From the NCBI GenBank assembly GCA_022013695.1, contig JAKLPS010000025.1, forward strand, positions 34,440 to 98,439: DNA of 64,000 nucleotides, read 5' to 3'. The translations under genes were made by a program, and so were the position numbers. Under the pieces are notes generated by a model that did no database searches, was not told the DNA's origin, and was given only the letters and a program-made list of their open reading frames with translations. This DNA is from Weeksellaceae bacterium. Lineage in GTDB: Bacteria > Bacteroidota > Bacteroidia > Flavobacteriales > Weeksellaceae. Shown here in pieces: positions 53,391 through 62,335 of the stretch (position 1 is its first letter; each line of letters begins with the position of its first letter).

Positions 53391-54440
53391 TCAAAACTCT
53401 GCCAGTTTCTCTTCACTCAACTGTTTCACGACATTGATCCAATCTGCCTGTTCATTAAGGCAAGGGATATAATCAAATCTCTCGCCACCGTTGTGAAGAA
53501 ATATTTCTTTGCCTTCGACAGAGATTTCTTCCAAGGTTTCCAGGCAATCTGAAACAAAAGCAGGGCAAACGATGGCTAATTTTTTGATGCCTTTCTTCGC
53601 AAGACCTTCGAGGGTCGCATCGGTATAAGGTTCTATCCATTTATCTTTTCCCAATCGGGATTGGAAGGTGACCAGCACTTTTTCTTTGGGCAAACCCAGT
53701 TTTTCACGAACCAATTCGGTCACTTTGTAGCATTGATGCCTGTAGCAAAATTTGTGCGAAGGCAGATTGTCTTTCTGGCAGCAGTTGCCCATACTGCAAG
53801 TTTTTGTGGGATCGGTTTTGTAAATATGTCTTTCGGGAACGCCGTGGTAAGAGAATTGGAGCAGGTCAAAGTCTGTCGGCAGTTTCTCGGCAATGCTTTT
53901 TGCTAAAGCATCAATGTAAATCTCACGGTCGTAAAAAGGCTGAATGTAATTGATTTTGATATCCGGGAAGAATTTTAATCTTACTTCCTCAGCTTTGTCA
54001 ATCACAGTTTCCGTTGTGCTCATAGCATATTGCGGATAAAGCGGAAATAGGGTAATTTGCGTAATGCCAAGATCTACCAACTCCTGAATGCCCGTTTTTA
54101 TCGAGGGTTCCGCATATCGCATCCCCAAACCAACTGGAACATCTACGATTTCTTGCAGTCGTTGCTGAAGATGCTTTGAGATCACGATCAGGGGCGAGCC
54201 TTCCTCCGTCCATACGGTTTTGTAGGCTTCCGCAGATTTTTTGGGGCGTGTTTTCAGGATGATGCCTTGAACCAATAGCGCACGGAAAATCCATCGATAA
54301 TCAATCACTTTCTCGTCCATCAGGAACTCGTCCAGATAATCTTTTACATCTTCTACAGAAGTGGATTTAGGCGATCCGAGATTGACTAAGAGGATTCCTT
54401 TACGGTTTTTGGTTGTCGGTTTTTGGTTTTTGGTTTCCAA
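53391..54440 (-). CDS. hemH: Ferrochelatase
   Basis: 349 aa. The start is TTG at 54440; the first 13 residues (METKNQKPTTKNR) are coded by an AAACC-rich simple sequence and lie before the usual opening GILLVNLGSP. The key His is in FSYHGVPERH, and PQYAMSTTET is also conserved. It inserts Fe2+ into protoporphyrin IX. A Cys-rich loop, CSMGNCCQ with later CYRHQC, is present in the middle. No other hem gene lies in the window. Confidence 0.93.
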   Translation of the reverse strand: METKNQKPTTKNRKGILLVNLGSPKSTSVEDVKDYLDEFLMDEKVIDYRWIFRALLVQGIILKTRPKKSAEAYKTVWTEEGSPLIVISKHLQQRLQEIVDVPVGLGMRYAEPSIKTGIQELVDLGITQITLFPLYPQYAMSTTETVIDKAEEVRLKFFPDIKINYIQPFYDREIYIDALAKSIAEKLPTDFDLLQFSYHGVPERHIYKTDPTKTCSMGNCCQKDNLPSHKFCYRHQCYKVTELVREKLGLPKEKVLVTFQSRLGKDKWIEPYTDATLEGLAKKGIKKLAIVCPAFVSDCLETLEEISVEGKEIFLHNGGERFDYIPCLNEQADWINVVKQLSEEKLAEF

Positions 54441-54508
54441 ATTTGAAATTTAATTTATGTAAGTTTCAGAAAACTATCCATTGACAGGCTTCAAAGATCT
54501 ATTAAAGA

Positions 54509-55387
54509 TTATCCATTCACCGCTTCTACATTCTCTACCAGTTCGGGAACGAATTGTTTCAGAATGTTTTGGATGCCGTTTTTCAAGGTGGCGGTAGAAG
54601 ATGGGCAACCACTGCAAGCACCTTGGAGGAGCATTTTCGCGGTTTTATTTTCTCTGTCATATTCAATCAAGGAGATTTTTCCGCCGTCGTTTTCTACGGC
54701 CGGCGCCACATATTCGCTCAGGATATCATTGATTTTCTGCTCATCATCGGTATATTCTCTATTGATGATTTTCAACATCGGGTTTTCGTGCGTGTGAGGT
54801 TCGGCGTTGGAAATCGTTTTCCCGGCTTGCAGAAATTCGGCAATGAAAGATCGAACGCTGTTCATAATTTCGTGCCATTCAAATCGGTCGTCTCTGGTAA
54901 CTGCGACAAAGTTATCGCTAATATAGACTTCTTTTACATAGTCAAAAGCGTCAAATAATTCTTTGGCTAAGGGAACGTCATGTGCTTTTTCACGGGATTT
55001 GACCTCGATGAAACCGTCCAGAAGCATCTTGCTGGAGATGAATTTCATAACCGCGGGATTTGGCGTCATCTCCGAATATACTTGATAATGCTCTTTTTTC
55101 TTCTGGAGATAAAGTCTCGGGTTGGCCAAAAGTTCGTCTTCAATGATGTTTTTCAGACTTTCGGCGACGTGTTCCCATTCTACAGAGTCTTCTTTGGCCA
55201 CGGCAATAAAATTAGCCGTGATGAAAATCCTGTTGACGAATGGATAATTGAAAAGCTCTTGTGCCAGCGGTATTTCCGAAATATCAGATTCTCGGTCGAG
55301 CTCGAGAGATCCTGGAATGAGGTTGTAGTCTGTGACGAACTTCATTACTTTTGGATTCTCGGTAGGTTCTATAATGATTTCTCTCAT
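54509..55387 (-). CDS. NifU/Nfu-type Fe-S carrier with two N-terminal Nfu domains
   Basis: 292 aa from ATG 55387 (an in-frame start at 55450 is upstream of the promoter). Two tandem Nfu N-terminal domains share the pattern T-x-NPxVMKF and PLAxELF: EPTENPKVMKF...PLAQELF and EMTPNPAVMKF...PLAKELF. The C-terminal NifU domain has the CxxC of GACSGCPSSTATL. It carries and delivers Fe-S clusters. The helper gene context (hemH next door) fits iron metabolism. Confidence 0.9.
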   Translation of the reverse strand: MREIIIEPTENPKVMKFVTDYNLIPGSLELDRESDISEIPLAQELFNYPFVNRIFITANFIAVAKEDSVEWEHVAESLKNIIEDELLANPRLYLQKKKEHYQVYSEMTPNPAVMKFISSKMLLDGFIEVKSREKAHDVPLAKELFDAFDYVKEVYISDNFVAVTRDDRFEWHEIMNSVRSFIAEFLQAGKTISNAEPHTHENPMLKIINREYTDDEQKINDILSEYVAPAVENDGGKISLIEYDRENKTAKMLLQGACSGCPSSTATLKNGIQNILKQFVPELVENVEAVNG

Positions 55388-55404
55388 TTTAAGCAGTTGA
55401 AATA

Positions 55405-55412
55405 CAAAAATA
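55405..55412 (-). promoter_or_regulatory. -7 box of the NifU/Nfu gene
   Basis: TATTTTTG on the minus strand, 17 bp upstream of ATG 55387. It decides the start of this gene, since the longer reading frame begins upstream of it. Confidence 0.6.
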
Positions 55413-55565
55413 TCGTAATTTGGTGGAACAAAAAAGCGTTGGAATCCCAATGTTATGTTAAGTTTTGATTAGCAGTAGGTTTCCGGATTTTTGATTTTGT
55501 CTATGCTGATGATTTTTGGCAGGTTACTTTCAATTCAATTTCTCCCTTTAGGGTTGGGGGAAAAT

Positions 55566-55688
55566 TAGGAGCCGGGAACCTGCTGTCCACTATATCTTTT
55601 TTGTCATTGCGATTGGCGTGCAGTATCTTGATTAAAGTTTTTCCCCGCAATGCCAAAAAAGGATGCCGTTCCCATCAGGGCTAGGGAT
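55566..55688. repeat. Dispersed hairpin repeat, copy B
   Basis: About 123 bp, in opposite orientation to copy A (26344-26463). The inner arms TTTTTTGTCATTGCG (55597-55611) and CGCAATGCCAAAAAA (55646-55660) pair with one mismatch around a 34-bp loop. Outer blocks GGATGCCG and ATCAGGGCTA match copy A reversed. The rest of the gap 55451-55861 holds no gene, only the 17-bp repeat at 55832. Confidence 0.75.
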
Positions 55689-55831
55689 TTCCATTTCAAA
55701 TCAAGTTTTGTCAATAAAAACACAATTTTGTCATTCTGAAAGAATCTAAAACCAATGGAATTTGAATTTATAAAGTCTTCGAGAGCCTCAGACTGACACT
55801 GTGAATAAACATTTGATATTAGAGATGTCAC

Positions 55832-55848
55832 ACTGAGCGGAGTCGAAG
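55832..55848. repeat. 17-bp exact repeat, copy 2
   Basis: ACTGAGCGGAGTCGAAG, identical to 49531-49547. It sits 14 bp past the stop of the small membrane protein gene at 55862, as copy 1 sits just past a stop codon. Confidence 0.6.
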
Positions 55849-55861
55849 TGCTTCTTATTAG

Positions 55862-56188
55862 CTAAGTGAATAACCTCCAAAAGCTGAAAAATATAGATAC
55901 AGTTGAAATGATTAGTAAAATGATTGAAAGCCGCAAGCTTAAAATCTTTTCATTTTTCTTAAAACTTAATCGAATTAAAATCAATGAAACAAATGAAAAA
56001 ATAATCAAGTAATACTTAAATGAATATTTACTAAAAACTGCAACATCGTAAAAAGCTTTAGTTTTGCTGTCAGAATTATTGTAATCACACAAAATGTTAT
56101 AATTGATAATTATTACACAGATTAGAACTAACAAGCTTAATAAACTTGAAGCAATTGAAAACTTATTTCCGTAGAAAGCTGACATCAT
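55862..56188 (-). CDS. Small membrane protein, unknown function
   Basis: 108 aa from ATG 56188, which overlaps the symporter stop as TAATG; a longer frame from 56212 is less likely. Three hydrophobic segments are clear (IASSLLSLLVLICVIIINY, YLIIFSFVSLILIRLSF and LSIILLIISTVSIFFSF). It has no motif I know. The AT-rich base composition differs from that of the symporter gene, and the overlap suggests coupled translation. Confidence 0.6.
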   Translation of the reverse strand: MMSAFYGNKFSIASSLLSLLVLICVIIINYNILCDYNNSDSKTKAFYDVAVFSKYSFKYYLIIFSFVSLILIRLSFKKNEKILSLRLSIILLIISTVSIFFSFWRLFT

Positions 56189-57423
56189 TAACTCTCCAAT
56201 TGCCCTTCCCATTTACTCACAGCAGACGTCGCCAAAGCATTACCCAAAACATTCGTCATACTTCTTCCCATATCGCAGAAATGGTCGATTGGTAAAATCA
56301 AAGCAATGCCCTCAACCGGAATATCAAACATTCCACACGCGGCGACGATGATTACCAAACTCGCTCTCGGAACACCGGCAATTCCTTTACTCGTCAGCAT
56401 CAAAACCAAAAGCATTATAATCTGCTGTCCCAAGGGCATATCGATGCCATAAATCTGAGCAATGAAAATCGAGGCGAAGGTCATATACATCATACTTCCG
56501 TCCAGATTGAAGGAATATCCCAAAGGCAAGATGAAAGAAACAATCCGGCTGTTGCAACCAAATCTTTCCAGTTCTTCTACCAATTTTGGGAAAACCGCCT
56601 CGGAACTTGTGGTGGAAAATGCAATCAACAAAGGTTCTTTGATTCTTCTCAACAATTCGAAAAGACGATTGCCCAAAATCATATATCCAACCAATAAAAG
56701 CACCAACCAAAGAATGCCAAGCGCAAAAAAGAAATCTCTGAGGTAAATGGCGTAAACCTTGAAAATCTCAAAACCATTCGTGGCAACCACCGCAGAAATC
56801 GCCCCGAAAACACCTAACGGCGCCACCCACATAATGTAACCTACCATTTTCAAAATGGCGTGAGAGATAATATCCAAACCTTTGATCACCGGTTTTACAT
56901 AATCCTCGCCCATCGCCGAAAGTGCAATCCCGAACATCACGGAAAACACCACGATTTGCAGAACTTCATTGGTTGCAAACGCTTCGAATAAACTTTTCGG
57001 AATCACGTGTGCGACGAAGTCTTCCAGAGAAAATCCTTTGCTGTTTTTGACAATGTCGGAAGCCGAAGAAACATCCTGAATCGGAAGTTGCGTCACGTGG
57101 CCGGGTTCCAGCCAATTTACCATAGTCAACCCAATCATTAGCGAAACCAGAGAGGCCGTAATAAACCAAAGAAGCGCCTTCGTTCCCACGCGCCCGACCA
57201 TTTTGATGTCGCCCATTTTGGCGATTCCAACTACCAAAGTCGAGAAAACCAGCGGCGCGATAATCATCTGAATCAGCCGGATAAAAACCGTTCCCAGGAG
57301 CTTGATGTTTTTCGCAAATTCGGCGCTGGAGTTGGGATAATAGGTGTGGATGATGCCTCCTAAAACGACACCCAAAATCAAAGCGATGATAATGGCGAAA
57401 AACAGTTTATTCTGACCTTTCAT
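56188..57423 (-). CDS. Dicarboxylate/amino acid:cation symporter (DAACS family)
   Basis: 411 aa. About eight TM helices plus re-entrant hairpins; family motifs are AFSTTSSEAVFPKLVEEL (hairpin 1 region), PLGYSFNLDGSMMYMTFA, and SKGIAGVPRASLV. It imports C4-dicarboxylates or glutamate/aspartate with Na+ or H+. The TTSSEA version is closer to DctA-like than GltP-like members, but the substrate is not certain. Confidence 0.92.
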   Translation of the reverse strand: MKGQNKLFFAIIIALILGVVLGGIIHTYYPNSSAEFAKNIKLLGTVFIRLIQMIIAPLVFSTLVVGIAKMGDIKMVGRVGTKALLWFITASLVSLMIGLTMVNWLEPGHVTQLPIQDVSSASDIVKNSKGFSLEDFVAHVIPKSLFEAFATNEVLQIVVFSVMFGIALSAMGEDYVKPVIKGLDIISHAILKMVGYIMWVAPLGVFGAISAVVATNGFEIFKVYAIYLRDFFFALGILWLVLLLVGYMILGNRLFELLRRIKEPLLIAFSTTSSEAVFPKLVEELERFGCNSRIVSFILPLGYSFNLDGSMMYMTFASIFIAQIYGIDMPLGQQIIMLLVLMLTSKGIAGVPRASLVIIVAACGMFDIPVEGIALILPIDHFCDMGRSMTNVLGNALATSAVSKWEGQLES

Positions 57424-57678
57424 ATTTAAATTTTATTTTTTAAAAAGTCATACGCACCGTCAAAAAGCGATTTGATAACTTCTAATGTAAATTGAAACTG
57501 AACAAAACTAATATTTTTGAGAGAATAACAGCCTATTTTTTAAATTAATATTACGCGATCACCTCAAAAACAGGCCTTAGACAACATCAAATATAAAATA
57601 GCATTCACGCACAGTTCAAATGAGAACTCGTTCTTTGTACAAATCTCATTGTCAATCAAAAAAACCCTTAATTTACAA

Positions 57679-58503
57679 ATGAAAAGAGATGTAGAAATTG
57701 TCATTATTTCCGATGTGCATCTTGGGACTTATGGTTGCAAGGCCAAGGAACTGTTGCGCTACCTCAACTCCATCCGACCCAAAACCTTGATTCTCAACGG
57801 CGACATCATCGACATTTGGCAGTTCAAGAAATCGTATTTTCCGAAATCTCATCTGAAAGTTGTCAAAAAACTGATCTCATTTGCCACCAAAGAATCGGAG
57901 GTTTTTTACATCACGGGCAATCACGACGAGGCATTCCGGAATTTTACAGATTTCGAATTGGGGAAACTGAAACTCTGCAACAAGCACGTTTTGAAACTTG
58001 GCGATAAAAAAGCGTGGATTTTTCACGGTGATGTTTTCGACGCGTCGGTGCAGCACTCGAAATGGATTGCAAAGCTCGGCAGCCAAGGTTATGATTTGCT
58101 GATTGCGATCAATAATGTCGTGAACTGGTTTCTGGAGAGCATCGGACGAGAGAAATATTCCTTTTCAAAAAAAATTAAGAATAATGTCAAAAAAGCGGTG
58201 AAATATATCGGCGATTTTGAGTTGACGGCTTCGGAACTGGCCATTGAAAATAACTTCGATTACGTGATCTGCGGCCATATTCATCAGCCGCAAATCCGTG
58301 CAGTGGTGGGCAAAAAAGGAAAATGTATGTACTTGAATTCCGGGGATTGGATAGAAAATCTTTCGGCTCTGGAATATCACGATGGCGAATGGAAGCTCTT
58401 TGTTTATGAGGACGAAAAGCATAATCTGAATGACGAAGAATCCGAAGAAATGAAAGGAATGAGCAGCGACGAACTGATGAAAATCGTGACACAAGTGATC
58501 TAA
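57679..58503 (+). CDS. LpxH-like metallophosphoesterase
   Basis: 274 aa from ATG 57679; a TTG start 30 bp upstream is rejected. Calcineurin-like metal motifs are all present: IISDVHLGT, LNGDIIDIW, GNHDEAFR, HGDVFD and CGHIHQP. It resembles UDP-2,3-diacylglucosamine diphosphatases but belongs to a wider Bacteroidota group, and the real substrate may be another UDP-linked lipid precursor. A glycosyltransferase gene begins 16 bp after its stop, so the two likely act on one pathway. Confidence 0.85.
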   Translation: MKRDVEIVIISDVHLGTYGCKAKELLRYLNSIRPKTLILNGDIIDIWQFKKSYFPKSHLKVVKKLISFATKESEVFYITGNHDEAFRNFTDFELGKLKLCNKHVLKLGDKKAWIFHGDVFDASVQHSKWIAKLGSQGYDLLIAINNVVNWFLESIGREKYSFSKKIKNNVKKAVKYIGDFELTASELAIENNFDYVICGHIHQPQIRAVVGKKGKCMYLNSGDWIENLSALEYHDGEWKLFVYEDEKHNLNDEESEEMKGMSSDELMKIVTQVI

Positions 58504-58519
58504 AAACAGAATCAAATTA

Positions 58520-59488
58520 ATGAAAGTATTATACGCCTTCCAAGGCACTGGAAACGGCCATCTGGCCCGAGCCCAAGAAATCGTCCCGATCCTGAAAAAA
58601 CACGCATTGGTAGACACTTTGATCAGCGGTCATCAGACGCAGCTGAAATCGGATTTTGACATAGATTTCCGTTTCAAAGGTGTGTCTTTGCTTTACAATA
58701 AAACTGGTGGCTTGTCCTATAAAAAGACTTTTCTTGATAACAGTTTTTGCAAGGCTCTGAAGGTAATTCGCAATTTGGATTTGTCGGCTTATGATTTGAT
58801 AATCAATGACTTCGAGCCGTTAACTGGTTGGGCGGCGAAGTTGAGAAATGTCCCGATTGTCGAGCTGAGCCATCAAGCCTCGCTCACTTTTGACGAAACC
58901 CCAAAACCGGAAAAAAAAGACTGGCTGGGAACCCTGATTCTCAACCAATATGTGCCTTGCAAAAAGAAAATCGGATTTCATTTTGAAAATTATAATTCGC
59001 ATATCAAAAAGCCCGTCATTCGGCATAAAATTAGAAATCTAAATCCCGTAAACCGAGGCCATTATTTGGTTTATCTTCCCAGTTTTTCGGATGAGGTGAT
59101 TACCAATTTTCTTACAAGAATTGATGTAGAATGGAAGGTCTTCTCCAAGTATGCGAAGCAAAATCAGAAATTCAAAAATGTGGAAATTTTCCCAATCGAC
59201 GAGAGTAAATACCTAGAATATTTTGAATCTTGCGAAGGAATTCTTTGCAATGCCGGCTTCGAAACGCCTGCGGAAGCCCTGTTTATGAACAAAAAATTGT
59301 TCGTGATCCCGATAGAAAATCAGTACGAGCAGGAATGCAATGCTTTTGCGTTGGACCAGATGGGCGTTGCAAATTCGGATAAATTGGATCCTGAAAAAAT
59401 CAGAGAATGGATCAATTCTGACCATCGGATAGAAGTTAATTATCCGGATAATATCGAAAGTATTTTGACGAAAGAGGTTTTGTATTAA
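58520..59488 (+). CDS. Glycosyltransferase of the MurG/GT28-like type
   Basis: 322 aa. The N-terminus has the GxGxGH-like pattern (YAFQGTGNGHLARAQEI) of GT-B enzymes related to MurG, and the second half has CNAGFETPAEALFMNKKLFVIP with donor-site residues and ENQYEQECNA. It transfers a sugar from a nucleotide donor, probably to a lipid. It is coupled to the phosphoesterase gene upstream. The acceptor is unknown. Confidence 0.85.
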   Translation: MKVLYAFQGTGNGHLARAQEIVPILKKHALVDTLISGHQTQLKSDFDIDFRFKGVSLLYNKTGGLSYKKTFLDNSFCKALKVIRNLDLSAYDLIINDFEPLTGWAAKLRNVPIVELSHQASLTFDETPKPEKKDWLGTLILNQYVPCKKKIGFHFENYNSHIKKPVIRHKIRNLNPVNRGHYLVYLPSFSDEVITNFLTRIDVEWKVFSKYAKQNQKFKNVEIFPIDESKYLEYFESCEGILCNAGFETPAEALFMNKKLFVIPIENQYEQECNAFALDQMGVANSDKLDPEKIREWINSDHRIEVNYPDNIESILTKEVLY

Positions 59489-59524
59489 GCAGATTTGCTC
59501 TCATTTGCTGTAAAATCTTAGAGA

Positions 59525-60700
59525 TTATTTGATTCTCAAAAACTCCTTTGCCAGCTCTATCATTTTCGAATCGCCGGTGTATTTTCCTTTTTCGTCGGAG
59601 AGTTTTACGGTGGGGATCCACTCATTATTGATGCCTTTTACGCTGATGAGCTTCATGACGATGTTCATTGGTTTTAGGCCCACGTCATTCGTCAGATTGG
59701 TACCGATCCCGAAAGAAATGCCAATTCTGCCTTTGCAATAATTCGTGATTTCTTCCACTTTTTCGAGATTCAGTCCGTCTGAGAAAATAATATATTTGAA
59801 AAGTGGATTGATGCCTTGCTTCTGATAATGCGCGATGGTTTTGTCCGCAAAGTCCAAAGGGTCGCCGCTGTCGTGCCGCACGCCGTCGAACAATTTTGCA
59901 AATTTCTTATCAAACTGCTGGAAGAAAACTTCCGTGGTATAAGTGTCGGAAAGTGCAACGCCTAGATCGCCGCGGTAAACCTCGACCCAGTTTTCCAGGG
60001 CGATAGAATTGGCCATTTTGAAACCATATTCTGCCGCGTGAAACATAAACCATTCGTGCGCGTGCGTGCCAATTGGTTTTACATTGTACAGCATCGCCAA
60101 ATGAACGTTGGAAGTTCCTATGAATGTAGATTTTTTATCCCGGATCAACGCATCCATTACCAGCCGGTGAACTTTGTAGGAATGCCTTCTTCGGGTTCCA
60201 AATTCGGCAAAGGGGACGCCGAGTTCCGTGAGGTGTTTTGCCTTTTCCACCGTTTTATCGATGACTTCGCCGTTGTTCTCTCTTTCCAAGTGATTAATTT
60301 CATAATAAAGTTCGCTGATGAGCGCCAGCAAAGGAACTTCCCACAGAATCGTTCGGTACCACAGCCCTTCTACAGAGACTTTCAGCTCATTGCCGTCTTG
60401 TTCAATTTTAACTTCGGAAGGATCGTAATGAAAGCCTTCCAAAAAATCGAGGTAAGGAAGCGCGAGGTAGGGACAAGTGAGTTTCAGGTATTTTTTCTCG
60501 TCTTTGCTAAGTTTCAGCTCTGCCATTGCATTGACAGATTTTCTGAGTTCTTCAGCAAAACCTTCTGGAAATTGGTGTTGCCCGCGGTTGATGAATTCGT
60601 ATTTTACAATTTCGTTGGTAAAGAGTTTCACCACCGCATTTTGCATTGTAAATTTATAAAAATCATTATCCAGAATAGAATTCTGCCGAACTTCGCGCAT
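59525..60700 (-). CDS. pncB: Nicotinate phosphoribosyltransferase
   Basis: 391 aa. Motifs are LDNDFYKFTMQNAV at the start, FGTRRRHSYKVHR, GTSNVHLAM, DTYTTEVFFQQFDKKF, and the PRPP loop region RHDSGDPLDFADK. It makes NaMN from nicotinate in NAD salvage. The DNA strand opposite also reads open for 269 codons, but that frame has no protein logic. It is convergent with the glycosyltransferase gene; no clear terminator lies between. Confidence 0.95.
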   Translation of the reverse strand: MREVRQNSILDNDFYKFTMQNAVVKLFTNEIVKYEFINRGQHQFPEGFAEELRKSVNAMAELKLSKDEKKYLKLTCPYLALPYLDFLEGFHYDPSEVKIEQDGNELKVSVEGLWYRTILWEVPLLALISELYYEINHLERENNGEVIDKTVEKAKHLTELGVPFAEFGTRRRHSYKVHRLVMDALIRDKKSTFIGTSNVHLAMLYNVKPIGTHAHEWFMFHAAEYGFKMANSIALENWVEVYRGDLGVALSDTYTTEVFFQQFDKKFAKLFDGVRHDSGDPLDFADKTIAHYQKQGINPLFKYIIFSDGLNLEKVEEITNYCKGRIGISFGIGTNLTNDVGLKPMNIVMKLISVKGINNEWIPTVKLSDEKGKYTGDSKMIELAKEFLRIK

Positions 60701-60768
60701 AGAAATATGGTTTATACAAATCTAAGGAATTTGCCTTGGACTTTAAGTATCATCATTTCTACTTTTCT

Positions 60769-60776
60769 TACTTTTG
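60769..60776 (+). promoter_or_regulatory. -7 box of the small membrane protein gene
   Basis: TACTTTTG followed by C, 15 bp before ATG 60792. Confidence 0.55.
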
Positions 60777-60791
60777 CACAAATTATTTGGA

Positions 60792-61124
60792 ATGGTAAAA
60801 GCGCTGATATATTTTGCACTAGGAACAATATTAAGTTTCGTTCTTAGACGGTTGACGGGCAGTCCGCTGGATTTCTGGATGGAAGTTTATGTGGCATCGG
60901 CTTTTGGCATCGGTTGGGGGTTGGCTTATTTTGTAGATCATCCGGAATGGCCTTTGCCAAAAAAAATGGGAATTTCAGTACTCGGAATTGTCTTTCTGGT
61001 AGCCATCGGATTGATCTTTTTCAATTTTGAAACAGCGATGCCGTCGGTTATCAAATTCTCTACGGTTTTCGTGGCTTATTATATGATCGCGAGTTTCAGG
61101 GAAAGCAAATCGCTGAGGTTCTAA
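60792..61124 (+). CDS. Small polytopic membrane protein
   Basis: 110 aa from ATG 60792; an earlier in-frame TTG at 60774 lies in the -7 box. Three or four hydrophobic helices (ALIYFALGTILSFVL, YVASAFGIGWGLAYF, ISVLGIVFLVAIGLIFF and FSTVFVAYYMIASF) separated by short loops. I do not recognise a family. It stands alone between pncB (divergent) and the ribosomal-protein genes. Confidence 0.7.
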   Translation: MVKALIYFALGTILSFVLRRLTGSPLDFWMEVYVASAFGIGWGLAYFVDHPEWPLPKKMGISVLGIVFLVAIGLIFFNFETAMPSVIKFSTVFVAYYMIASFRESKSLRF

Positions 61125-61255
61125 TTAAATTTTTAAAAGGCAATTTCTGAGAGGGCAATTAGTTTACATTCGATAGGAGCAATCAATAACTCGTTAATTA
61201 TTAGAAAAGTAAAAGATTTCTTGAAGGAAAAATTTTTCCGACGAAAAAAAATTGC

Positions 61256-61263
61256 TACCTTTG
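61256..61263 (+). promoter_or_regulatory. -7 box of the rplM-rpsI operon
   Basis: TACCTTTG followed by C, 44 bp before the rplM start; a leader of about 40 bases follows. Confidence 0.65.
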
Positions 61264-61267
61264 CACA

Positions 61268-61304
61268 CCCGTAAGGGAAAATTATGTTTAATCGTAAACG
61301 ATAA
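61268..61304 (+). promoter_or_regulatory. Short structured leader of rplM
   Basis: Two small hairpins are possible, CCCGTAAGGG (61268-61277) and GTTTAATCGTAAAC (61286-61299), just before the GTG start. L13 controls its own operon in some bacteria, but this leader is only a candidate. Confidence 0.35.
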
Positions 61305-61307
61305 ATT

Positions 61308-61763
61308 GTGAATACATTAAGTTACAAAACAGTATCGGCAAACAAGGCTACAGCAAATAAAGAATGGGTTGTTGTGGACGCTGCTGAGCAACCGTTGGGA
61401 AGGTTAGCTTCTACCGTTGCAAAGATTTTGAGAGGTAAGCACAAGACGAACTTCACACCTCACGCAGATTGCGGAGACAATGTGATCGTTTTGAACGCTG
61501 GGAAAGTGACACTTTCCGGAAACAAGTGGGCAGATAAAACTTACATCTGGCATACAGGATATCCTGGTGGTCAGAAGTTTATGACGGCTGAGGAGCTTAA
61601 GAAAAAAGACGAACTGAAAGTTTTGGAAAGATCCATCAAAGGGATGCTTCCTAAGAACAGACTTGGTTCTGCTTTGTTCAAAAACCTTTATTTGTATGAA
61701 GGAACAGAACACAAACACGAAGCGCAGCAGCCTAAAGTAATCAATCTAAACGAATTCAAATAA
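61308..61763 (+). CDS. rplM: 50S ribosomal protein L13
   Basis: 151 aa from a GTG start. Family motifs are [33 protein letters not shown] and [25 protein letters not shown]. It is an early-assembly protein of the large subunit. rpsI follows 4 bp after the stop. Confidence 0.97.
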   Translation: MNTLSYKTVSANKATANKEWVVVDAAEQPLGRLASTVAKILRGKHKTNFTPHADCGDNVIVLNAGKVTLSGNKWADKTYIWHTGYPGGQKFMTAEELKKKDELKVLERSIKGMLPKNRLGSALFKNLYLYEGTEHKHEAQQPKVINLNEFK

Positions 61764-61767
61764 TAAT

Positions 61768-62154
61768 ATGTCTACAGTACACAAAATCGGAAGAAGAAAA
61801 ACTTCTGTTGCAAGAGTTTTTGTTAAGCCGGGAACCGGCCTGATCAACATCAACGGCAAAGATGCTAAAACTTATTTCTGTACCGATGTTTTGGTTTACA
61901 AAGTGAATCAGCCATTTATGTTGACAGAAACCTTGGGTCAATATGATCTAAAGGTGAATGTTTTCGGAGGCGGAATTACCGGACAGGCCGAGGCTATCAG
62001 ACTGGGAATTTCCCGAGCACTATGCGCCATCAACGAGGAATACCGATTGGTTCTGAAACCACACGGATTGCTTACCAGAGATGCAAGAATGGTCGAGAGA
62101 AAGAAATTCGGTCAGAAAAAAGCAAGAAAGAGATTCCAATTCTCAAAACGTTAA
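61768..62154 (+). CDS. rpsI: 30S ribosomal protein S9
   Basis: 128 aa. Motifs are [36 protein letters not shown] and the basic C-terminal tail [15 protein letters not shown], whose end reaches the P-site tRNA. It forms the usual pair with L13. Confidence 0.97.
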   Translation: MSTVHKIGRRKTSVARVFVKPGTGLININGKDAKTYFCTDVLVYKVNQPFMLTETLGQYDLKVNVFGGGITGQAEAIRLGISRALCAINEEYRLVLKPHGLLTRDARMVERKKFGQKKARKRFQFSKR

Positions 62155-62335
62155 ATTTCGAGATTCAAGACTTCAGACACAGGATACAACGCTACGTTTA
62201 CTCCTTGGTGCTCGATTCTTGCTTCTATTTATAAACAAAAAATATTGCCCGTTACGTTTAGCATCCAAACCTCACTCCCATCTAAAGTAAGGTTGATTGC
62301 AGAAAAGCGGAAAGTAAACTAACAAAAAAGAAAAC
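62155..62335 (+). promoter_or_regulatory. Possible leader region of rpsB
   Basis: 181 bp between rpsI and rpsB. It contains the repeated string ACGTTTA (near 62194 and 62245) and a long-range complement, GTTTACT (62196) with AGTAAAC (62313) near the start. S2 leaders autoregulate in other bacteria. No -7 box is evident, so it could be an intercistronic leader. Confidence 0.3.

Noticed and set aside
55388..55450. Longer N-terminus of the NifU/Nfu protein
   Set aside because: The added residues lie upstream of a perfect -7 box and have no counterpart in the Nfu domain.
55604..55831. 75-codon open frame across repeat copy B
   Set aside because: It runs through the hairpin repeat and flanking gap and has no start context or protein features.
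60038..60847. 269-codon open frame on the plus strand opposite pncB
   Set aside because: The minus strand codes a complete nicotinate phosphoribosyltransferase with all motifs; the plus frame is a Phe/Arg-rich shadow without any fold or motif.
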